Part shown: positions 9,439 through 21,400 of the stretch, piece by piece
Numbering within the stretch: position 1 is the stretch's first letter
Layout of the letters: every line of letters starts with the position of its first letter
DNA from: an uncultured Clostridiaceae bacterium
Lineage (GTDB): Bacteria > Bacillota > Clostridia > TANB77 > CAG-508
DNA: 64,000 nt
NCBI GenBank assembly: GCA_948356915.1
Contig: CAOJCG010000001.1
Location: forward strand, 186,001-250,000
Direction: 5' to 3'
Made by a program: the position numbers and the translations under genes
The notes under the pieces: model-generated
Told to the model about the DNA's origin: nothing
What the model saw: only the letters and a program-made list of their open reading frames with translations
The model's database searches: none

Positions 9439-12400
9439 CTAATCTGGTAGTTCACCTTTGCTTATTAGTTTATAGAATTCATTTAAATCTGTTGCTCTTA
9501 TTTTACCATCTCCGTAGTTTTTTACTAAGTCTATTGCTCTTAGTTTTATTGGATCTGTTATTGGCTTTTTACCTGACATATGATCCTCAAATTGGTGTAA
9601 GTCTGTTGCTGTTAGTCTTCCGTCTTTGCTACTATCTCCTTTTATTATAATTGTAAACGTTAACTCTTCATTTCCTTTTACTGCTCTTAGTGTCATTCCT
9701 GTTTTTACTCTTGATTCTTTTGATAGTTCCTTTCCGTTTTTATCTAGTACTGTCATTACTCCATTTGATTCTAAGTTTCCTATAAATTCTTCTACTGTTG
9801 TGTCTTTCATATATCTTGCTACTTTTGTATCTATAAATGGTTTATCTATACTGTAGTCATTTCCTTTGAATTCTTTTAGTACATCATATATGTCTTCTCC
9901 ACTTTCGTATTTTCTTGATATTACATATAGTGGTTCATCTTCTGCTTTATTTAATACATTAAGTACTATTTTATCTTCTGTACATTCTTCAGTTACTATT
10001 TCTATATTTGTATTATTAGTTGCTCCTAATTCTATATTTGAAATTATCATATTCTCTTTTTGTCCATTAAATGTTACATTTACTATTTTCATCTCTTCAT
10101 CTAGTATGTAACCTTCTGGTGCTTTTGTTTCTTTTACAAGTATTTCATAGTCACCTGACATAGCTGGCATATGTACATTTTCTATTATCATTTGTCCTTG
10201 TTCATTTGTTGAAGCATGTACTATTTCTCCATTTGCTAATGATACATCAAATGTTGCACGCTTTGTAATATGTTCTTTTGTAATTTCATCTATTTTGTTT
10301 ACTATTACTGTATATGTTTTTTCGTTTACAGAACTATTTTGTCCTAATTTGTTAATTACTTCTAATTCTATGTTTTTATTAGGTAAATGATTTTCATCTG
10401 CTTCATTTGTATATACTACGTTTTCTCCGTTTACAGTAACTTTGCTTAAAACTATTTTACCTTCTTCATTACTATCCTCTGTATATTCTAATTCTAAATT
10501 AATGTCATTTCTATTTAATGCATATCCTTCTGGTGCTTTTATTTCATTAATTGTATAATTATATTTTCCAGCTTCTTTTGGCATTTCAATTAATTTATTT
10601 GCTATACTACTGCTTTCATCTGTTTCCATATAGTATACTTCATTTGTTTGATTATCTATTATTTTGAATACTGCTGTATCTGTTGTTATAGGATTTTTTT
10701 CTTCATCTACCTTAGTAACCTGTAATTGTATATTTCCATCTGGAATTGCACTTTCGTTTAGTACTGCTAATGCTATAAATTGTTTTTTCCATGTTAATAC
10801 TTGTAAATTAGTATCATTGTTTAGTACTTGAACATTTGTTATTACTAATTCATTATTTTCATTGTAATCTAGTGTTACTTCATATCTTATTATATTTTGC
10901 AATTTTTCATATCCATTTGGTGCATTAACTTCTTCTAGTTCAAATGTATATGTTCCTACTTCTTTAGGCATTTCTATAAAGTTTTTAATTAGTATACCTT
11001 TATCATTAGTTAACTCATTTTCTATAATAGGTACTTTTATTTCTGTGATTTCTGGTTCATTTGTAATTAATCCTGTTGCTTGGTCTGTTACTACATTATT
11101 TTTATAATATTTTCTAATCATATTTAAGTTAAATGTAGTAGGGTTATTAGTTATTGTCATATTTGTGTTTTTATCTACTTTATTTATAACTAAATCATAT
11201 ATTCCATTATTTATATCATTTATTGGTTTGATATATATTGTTTTTTCATCTTCGCTAAACTCATAACCTACATTTGAGTTAATTTGTCTTAATTCTTTAG
11301 TATATTTATCTCTATAGAATTCTAATACTTTAGTTTCATGGTCTACTTTATATTCATCTGGAGCAGACTTTTCTGTAATTTCTACTTTTATACGACCATA
11401 ACCATTCAAATTTTCTATTGTAATTAGTCCTTTTTCATCTGTTGTTTTTGTCATTTGAGGCATTTCATCACCAAATTCTTGTGTTACTTTAATATCAAAT
11501 GTTACATCTGAAATGAATTCTGGATAATAAGGATCTGCTATATGATGTTTTTCTATTACTAATGTATATGGTGCATCTTCGTTTATTACTTTAATATCTA
11601 TTTTTCTGCTTGGTAATTCTCCTTCTTCTGCTCTATTTGAATATATAACATTTGCACCTAAAACTTCTGCTTTATTTAAATACATTTTATCGTTTTCGTC
11701 TTTAGCAAAATCTAATACTATATTTATATCTCCATCATAAAGTTTGTATCCTCTTGGTGCTTCTACTTCATTTAATACATATCTATATTGACCTTCCTCT
11801 GTTGGCATTTTAAATTTAACAAGTTCACTTCTTCCTAGCTCATCTGTTTCAACATCTACAAAGTCATTAGTTGCTACATTTGTTATTTTGAATTTTGCAA
11901 TACTTCCTGTAATTTGTTTAAGTTCGCTGTCTATTTTTCTTAAGTCTATTCCAAATTCGTCATCTGCTAAAATTCCACTTTCTGATTGTTCTTCTGGTAT
12001 ATTATATACTATAACATTCATAACTTGATCAGAGCTTTTTCCTGCTTTTACGTCAGTAGCATCCTTTACAACTACATTTGTAATTACCATTTCTTCATTC
12101 TCATTTACATCAAATGTTACTAATATTTCAACTTCATCTTCACTAATACCTGTATAACCTTTTGGTTGTTTTACTTCTGAAAGAACATATTTATATTGTC
12201 CTGGTTTACTTGGCGCTTTCAGGTTTTTAGCAATTATTCTACCCAAATCATCTGTATCTTGTTCAAATATTGGTGTTCTTAGTGTTGTCGTTGTTATATC
12301 TTCAGTAATCTCCCCTGTTTCTTGATTAATATTTTGTGTTATTGTTTCAATTTCTTCAAGTAATTCTAATTTTATTGTAGCTGGATTGTTTTCAATTAAG

Positions 12401-15400
12401 TATCCAGTTTTAGCATCTGTTTTATTAAGTACTATATCATACACTCCTGAAATTTGTTTATCTACTGCACTTAAATATATCATTGAATAATCATCACTTA
12501 CTTTTGCTCCAGCATCAGTTGATTGTATTACTATTCTTCCACTAGATTCATATCTTTTTAGTGTTGTCGTTCTCGTTTTGTCGTCTGTTTCAAATCCTTC
12601 TGGTGCTTCAATTTCTCTTATTGATATTTCTATATCTCCATATCCACTAAAGTATGGACTTAAAATTATTCCATTTTGATCTGTTACATCTGTCCATGTT
12701 GTTACAGCTCTTCCATGTTCTTGTGTTACTGTTATTTGATATTTTGCTCCTGGTAACAAGTATGGATATGTTGTATCTTCATGATATTTTCCTATTTGTA
12801 TTCTATAATCTCCAGGTTCTTTGTAATTGTTTATCTCTAGTTGTAGTATTCTTGATCCTATACCTGTTGGTATTTTTACACTCGAATAATTAATGTCTAC
12901 AATTCCTATTATTGGTGATGAGTCAGTAAGTACTCTTTTTCTTATAGTCTTTGTTGCATCTGGTTTTATTTTTACATCATTTGTACTGCTTAATATTTTG
13001 TATTCTGCAATATTTCCATCTATATCATATTGAACTACTATTATTATATCTTCTAATTGTTTATATTGTAGATCTTTTGTTTCTGAAATAGTATATATTA
13101 CTGTTTTTCCAGCATATGAATATCCTACATCTGATTCAGTATATCCATTTTGGTTTGTTGGATTAAATGGTTTGTTTAATCCTGTTTCAATACTTTCGCC
13201 ATTTTCTATAATTGTTGATTTTATGTTTAAGTTAATTCCTTCTATTGGTGTTTTTGTATCTCCATCTACTTTTGTAATTTCAAAGTCAACTTGTGGATCA
13301 TTTAATACTTTTATTGTTATTAATCTATTGTCATTGTCCACTTGTACATCAAATCTTTTATCATTTCCTTCACCTTCTGTTATTGTTACTTGTTTTTCTT
13401 GTGATGAAGGAATAATATCAAATTTAGTATGAATATTTACTGTTCCTGATGTTGGATTTAAGCCATATACATATCCTACTGCTGATTCTGTTTGTTTAAA
13501 CTTGATTTGTACATCTCCTTCTGCTGTTATTCCATTAACTTTTAATGCTCCTCTTTCAAATATATGTGTGTTTCCTGCAAGTACGCTTGAAACATTTGTT
13601 GTTGCCCCTGTTATACTCTTATTGGTTGCTCCTGAAAGCATTTCTATAGCTTCTACTTGGAATATTGAACCATTTATTCTTCTTCCTGATTGTGAATCTT
13701 CTGTAACTATTTTTACAGTATATTCTTCATTTACTGTACCATTTCCTATTGTAACTATCATATGATGTGATTTACCTGTACGTGTTGCTAATGTTTCTTC
13801 TGCTCTAAATGAATTATCTTTCATTTGTATTATGTTTCCAAAGCTATCAAATTCAACTGTCACTGTTATTGGTTGTATTCTTGTATAACCTACTGGTTCT
13901 TTTGTTTCAGTAAATGTATATCTAATTGTTTTATTTTGTTTTGATAATCCTAAGTCAAAGTATAATAATCCGTCTGCATCTGTTGTATTATTTGCATCTG
14001 TTGTTATTATATTTTCTGTTCCTGGAATTACATTTGCTTCATTATCTAGCTCTTCTTCTTTTATTTCAAATTGTGCTCCTTGTAATGCATCTGCTGTGTT
14101 TATATCATCTTTCTTCATTGTAAGTTCTAATTTAGTTTCGTTTTTAAAGGTTACTGTTATTGTTCCATGTTCTTCATCTACTTCTACTTCAGCATACATA
14201 GGGTTCGAATTTTCTTTTTCTACTAACGTATATGCCCCTGTTCCCTTTTCTACTTTTATAGTTGTCATATTATTATTTTCTTGTCTATAACCTTCACCTA
14301 CTGCAATTTCTGCAATTCCTATCGTTATTTCTCCACTTTGAGTCTGATTTATTACTTTAGCTATACCATTTGCATTAGTTGTTAATGGTCCTTTATTTTC
14401 TCCATTTATAGTTACATTATACTCAGTTCCTTGTATTCCTAATCCTTCATAGTTTTTATCTTCATTTTTTATTATTAAGTCATATGCATTGTCGTTTGGA
14501 ATAGAAAGACTAATGTGTACTGGTGTGTTGTCTACATATTTTATTTGACCTACTGCGACATCAACATCTACATTACTTGGGTTACTTATTACGTCATATA
14601 GGTACATACTTCCATCTGGTTTGTATGTTACCTTTAACTCTACATCTTGTATTTTTCTGTAGGTTGGTGCTGCTTCTATTTCTGATATTACATATGTTAC
14701 AACTCTATTTTCTCCTGTTGTTTCTTTAAAGTTATCTACTACTTCTATTGCTGTTCCATTTGCATTTGTTACTATATTATTTTTAATGCTATCTACTTTT
14801 CCTTCCTCTTTAACCGTAACTTTAAATTTTACATCTGGCATTACATTATTGTTTAATTTATCATATTTATTAAATCCTATTTTAATATCTTTTGGCATAT
14901 TGTTAACATCTAGTTTTATTTCTTTTGTTCCTATATATTTTGTTGGGTGTATTGCTGCTACACTATTTCCTTCTAACAAGCTATAATTTTCTACTTTTCC
15001 ATTTTCATTAAAATGTACTTTAAATTGTATTGTAATATTATTTGTATAGTATCCTGGAATTGTATTTGTTTGTCTTATTGTATATATTACATCTTCATTT
15101 GGATATACTGTTCCTATATATGTTTGCATAATTCCATTTGAATCTGTTTTTATTCCTCCTGATGAAACATCTCCTTTACTATTTTCCATCGAAAATGTTC
15201 CGCCTGCTAATTTCAAACTTGGATAGAATTTATCTGATAATTCTAGTGTAATGTCAAATCTTGGTTTATTCTTAATATTTGCTTCTACGTCAACTTTTCT
15301 TAAACTGTTTGTTAGTACATCTACTGGTGCAGATTTTATAAATTCAAAGTATTCACTTGAAGAATTTATATTTCTTACACTTCCATTATTATTAAATTCT

Positions 15401-18400
15401 ACAATTATGTCCATATTTTCTATTGGTATGTAGCCTGATGGTACTGCTGTTTCTGAAATAGTATATTTTACTATTTTTCCAGCATATACTTTCCCTACTG
15501 TTGTAGTAGTGTTTGAAGCCATTGAAGCTGTTGCTCCATTTATAGATGTTATATCAAATGCTGCATTTAGTTTTTTATTACTATCATAATAATCTACTTT
15601 ATTTAATTTTATATTAAATTTTCTAGAATATCTAATTGTAACTTGTACATTGTTATTTTCCCAAGTTATATCTACTGCATTTACATCACCATAACTATCT
15701 GTACTCTTTGGTGTTACGCTTGATACTCGTCCATTTGCATCATATGATATATCTAATATTACATTTCCCGGATCAAAGTATCCATCATATCCTGAACCTA
15801 CTGTGTATGAGTCTAATATATATCTATTTAATGTATCTGGGATACTTGCTCCCCAATATGTCCAACCTGTTTTTCCTTGTGCATTTGTTGTATAATATAA
15901 TGTTGTTCTGTATTCATATGATGTATTTGTTACATCTGTTCCACCTAAGTATGGGTTTACTCTTATTCCTGAAAGTGGTGCATTACTTATTTCATCAATT
16001 ACATTTACATTTATTGTTGTTATTGGTGCATAATCAATTGTTATTTTTATAGTATGTTCATTAACATTTGCTTTTACTGTTTTAAAGAAGCCTTCTTTTA
16101 TATTGGTTTGTGATTTTTCTTGTATTACATCTACTTTTTCTACTTGTCCTAAATCATCATACTTAACGTCAATTATTGCTAATAAATATTGTATTGAATG
16201 TGTAATATGTCTTGGTAAATATGTTTGATATTGAATTGGTGCATTTGGTTCTGCATTTTCATATATGTAAAATCTTCTTATTCTATTGTCCTTATTTGTA
16301 TTTTTATTTTCTACAAATGAATCCGCCTCTGTAGGTGCTACTGCTACTCTTTCAGCCTCTTCTACTGAGTTTATGCTGTCACTTGTTGTATAACTTGCAT
16401 TATATACTCTACCATAGTATTCATTTGAATTATATGAACTAAAGTAAGGGTTTATATATCCTGCACTTACTATACCTGCTGATCCATTATTTATTCCCCA
16501 TTGAGTTGTATCTATTGTATATTTTCCTATTAAGCTTGCATCTGTATACATATCTTTAGCTTGAATTTGTACTTGTAACATTGGGTAATATTTAATTGTT
16601 ACATTTATTGTATTTTTTGTATGTGATACTTGTATATATCTTCCATCTGCAATATAACCTATGTGTTTTGAATCTGAACCTGGTGCATGTATGTTAGCTC
16701 CTACTATAGTTCCTTCATCATTAAATTCTACATCTACAAGTAATGCATATTGAATAGATTGATATATGCTATCAAATTTATCATTTCCTAGGTAGTATGA
16801 TGTTGGTGTTTGAGTTTGTACTAATCTTAATAGTCTTCTTCCCGCTCCTTCTTCATATAAACCTACAACTTCTGTATCTTCCCCATGTGCAGTTGTTAAG
16901 TTTGTTCCATTTGTTACAGAACCTGTTTCTAATGCTACTCTGTATTTATTGTCTGGTGCATATGTTATGCTATTTTGTACATCTACTAGATATGCATCAA
17001 ATCTCGCTGTTTCTAGTTTTTTATTTGAGTCATATACATCCTCTACAGATAAATGTATTTGGAACTCTCTGCTTGGAGTGTTTTTGATAGTTGCAGACAT
17101 TTCAAAGTTATATTGGTTGAAGCTTGTTATATCTATATTTCCTGAAACCACTTTTATTGGTTCATCTGCTACCATCATTCCATTTGCATCATATGTTATT
17201 TCAAATATTACTACTTCATTTAGCCAATCATATCCTTGTACTTTTTTTGTTTCTTTTAAAGTGTATTCTATTGTTTTATTAGACAAAGTTTTATCCATAT
17301 ATGCTATTGCCTTGCCATTAACATCTGTTACTATTCTATCTACATCAAGTCTTACTTGTTTTTTTACTATATCTAATAAATCATTTACTGTATCTTCAGT
17401 TGTTTTGTTTTCTTGTATTAGTCTGTCAATTATTGCTTTGTTATTTACATCAGATATTTTTTGGTTTATTTGTGTTTTTGTTAATTTTTCCAACTCTATA
17501 AGCTTAGTAATTTTTAAGTTATCATTTAATTGTGTGTTTATTTGATCTTCTTCCTCTGCACTTAAGTTATTGTTGTTTTTTAATTCATTTATTATATTAC
17601 TTATTCCAATATTTTTTCTTAAGTTTTCTACTTCTTCTCTGTCTATTTTTAATCTATCTAATACTTCAGACAAATAATATTCTTCTGTTTGTTCTGATGT
17701 ATTTAAAATTATTTTTTCTTGTTCTTCTTCTGTATATTCTTGTAAGTTATCTTTTACTATTCTAGCAGTTAATTCAAAGTTTACACCTGGTATTACGATA
17801 CTTGAATCTTCTTCATCTACCTTTGTTATATTTATTTTAAGTTCTAGATTACTCTTTATTTTTATATTTAGCTTAAAGTTGTCTTCTGGTTCACTAATTT
17901 CTGGTTTAATTATTTCTATTACATCTGATCTTTTATTGATTGTAGCATTTATAATATATCCATGCTCATCAAATTCTACATTTATTACAGGTTCTATTCC
18001 TAATGTTTGGTATCTTGCTGATGGCTGTAGCTCTGTAATTGTGTAAATAACATTTTCTCTATAACCACTCTTATCTAATTTTGCTGTTCCAATTCCATTA
18101 CTATCAGTAATTATTTGTTCATCTTTTGTTTGTATACTTGATTCTACTTTGTAAATTGTTCCTGCAAGTTTTATAGTTTCATCTCTTCTGTCTACACTTT
18201 CTATGTTAAATTCTACTTGAGGATAACTTTTTACAGTGATATTTACTATACCTTTATCATTTCCATTATATCCTTTGTCTGACTCAGTTGATGGTCTAGT
18301 TACTCCTACTTCTACAAATTCTATAAATTCATTTACATTTCCTTGTGTCTTGTTTCCTACAATTTCAGCTTTTGTAATATTCCTACTTTCATCAAATGTA

Positions 18401-21400
18401 ACTTCTATTTGGAAATCTTTTATAGTTGCATATCCTGTTCCAGCTTTTATTTGCTTTATTGTATATATTTTGCTTGTGTTTGTTTCAAATTTTCCTATGT
18501 GTTTTGCATCTTCACCTAATGTGTCTGTTAATATTTCTTTTGTATTATCATCTGAGACACTTATTTCAAATTTTGAATTTACTATATTGGTATCTTTATG
18601 GAAGTATGCTATATTTTTCATTGTAAATGGTACTTGTGGCTCTGCATCTATTATTATGCTTACTTCTTTTCCATTTATTGAAACTTCATGAACTTCATTT
18701 GTTAGTTCATCTAAAGCTATTACATTACCCTCTTCATCATATGTTACTTTTATTTGTTGATCAGGTATTTTTTTGTAATTTGATATCATATCTGCATTAG
18801 TTTGTTTTATTGTATATGTTTGTACTCCATTTGGTAATACATATCCTACACTTATTGTTGTACTTCCTATAGCTGGCATGTTTATGCTTGGTTCTATTTT
18901 GTATTCAATATTTGTAAGTTCAGTATCAGTTATACTATCTTGTGTTTTAATATTTACAATTAATGGGTCACATGGATCTACTTTTATTTGTACATCTATA
19001 TCGTTGCCATCTATTGTATTTATTGCTTCTATGTTCCATATTGTTCCATAGCCTGCACTGCCTTCATTAGCTTGTATTGTTTCAGAAGCTTTTACATTTC
19101 CATTTAAGTCAAATATTACTTTTACTTCAATTGGTGTAGTTAGTTTTTTATAAAATTTAGCTTCTTTTACTGCATTTATTGTATATGTTACTTCATAGTC
19201 ATCTATTTTATAATTTGCACCAATTTTTGATGATGTTTTTCCATCTTTATCTGTTGGTGAAAACTTCTTTTGAGCTCCTTCTGTTGTAGAAACACTATAT
19301 TCATAGCCTTGTACAGGTTCTGTTGTTTCTCTATCTATTGTTGTTATTCCAAATTTGAATGTATCTATTTCATAGTCTGTTAATTCTATAGTAACACATA
19401 ATTTTTGAGTTCCATCAGATGAAACTAATACTTGTGGTGTTAATAGTTGTGCTCTTGGGGTAGTATATCTACTTGGTTCTAATTCACACGTTACAAGGTT
19501 TGTTATTGGGTCTACATCTGTTACTGTTAATACTTCTGTATACTCATTTATTTCATATCCAATTGGTGCTTCTTTTTCTGTTATTTCTATTTTAGTTCCT
19601 TTACTTACTAATGCTCCATCTAATTCTACATTGTCATTTACAGCTATATCTCTTCTTACAAGTGTTGTTCCATCTGGTCTTATTAATACTATATCATATT
19701 TAGAACTTAGAAGTGGTTTGCCATCTTTGTTTATTTTCTTTAAATCTAGTGAGAAGTTTCCTACATCATCAAAATTCGTAAATAAGTCTAAATATACATC
19801 GCTTTCATATGCTACGTCTGTTTCTCTTGAACTAAATGTTCTTGATTTTACAAGCCTATTTCCCCATGTTGCTTCTACGTTTGTAACTTCTACAACATCA
19901 GTATTTTTATTTTGTCTAAATGTTATTTTTAATGTTATATCTGTATTAGGTATAATGTTTCCATCTGCATCCAATTCATTCATATATATGTAATCTATTC
20001 TTTCACCATTATTTAATTGGTTTCCTGGCACTTGTATTCCTAGTATTTCAAAGTATCCATTTTGATCTGTTTCATAATAATTTTTCTTAATAGTATTCCC
20101 TTTATCATCTATTACATCATATGCGTAGTCTAAATTATTTCCATTTATATCTTTTAATGTGCTAGATGATAATTTTACTTTTACTCCAGATACTAAGAAA
20201 TCATTTTGATCCATTTTATTTACATGTAAGTTAAGTATTGTATTAGCAGTTGTTTTAGGCATATTAACATCATGATAAATAATCTCTTTATCAACTAATT
20301 CTGCTCCTCTATATAAGTTATTGTCTGGGTCATATATATATGGTGCACTACTTGTAAGAACATATCCTTTATCAGTTAATTCTAATTCTATTACTTGTGT
20401 ATTTAAAGTTTTTATATAACCTTTTAATGTTTCTGTTTGAGTTATTTTAATTGTTATATTTTTACCTCCACCTACTATTCTTGTTATATAATTACCTTTT
20501 TGATCAGTAAGTTTTCCTGATAAATATTTCACTTCTACACCGTCTGATTCCATTTCAATACTATATTTTCCGCCTGCTAATCCTTTTGCTGCTTCATCGA
20601 TATTGTCTACAAGGGCTATTTTTAATGTATATGCATATGTTGGGTCTGCTGCTAATCTTATTTCTACTAAAGCTGTATCATATTTAAAGTTTCCTTCTAT
20701 TGATTGACTATATTGTACATCTATATATGGAGTAGTTGAGCTTACTGTAGAACCTTCACTAATAAATTTATTATTATTGTATTTTACCTTTATTGTTCCT
20801 AGTAATGGTGTTGCTACTAAATATCCTCCTGGTGCTGGTGTTAATAATTTTATTTCATAATTATATTCTCCTGGCTCTTCATTTGGTACTATAAAGTTTG
20901 CTATACCTTCTTGGTTGGTAATTGCTTGAATTACATTTTCTTCTCCTACTTTATTTATTCCTATTAATACACCTGGAACACTTGCTGTTATCTCTTCGTT
21001 ATCTACTAATTTTACTTGTATTCTATTTTGCTCATTAGCAAGTGAGCTTGTTAAATTAACTATTACTTTATTATTGTCACTATCTGCTATTGCAACGTGT
21101 TGAGGGTTATCTGTTATTGATTGTACAGTTCCATTATTTCTGTAGAATGTTATATTTTTTACTTCTTTATCCTCTGTATAACCTGCTTTTGGAGATTTTT
21201 CTGTTATCTTTAAATTTATATATCCCGTGCCTGGTATTTCTATAGTTATTTTTCCATTTATATCTGTAATATAATCATTTAATCTAGAAGTTACTTGTTC
21301 TCCACCTGATGTTGTTCTATTTACTTCTATATCATATATTCCTCCAAAAAGTGGTGCATTTGTGTCTTTATCTTTTAAGTTTATTTCTAAGAAGAATGTA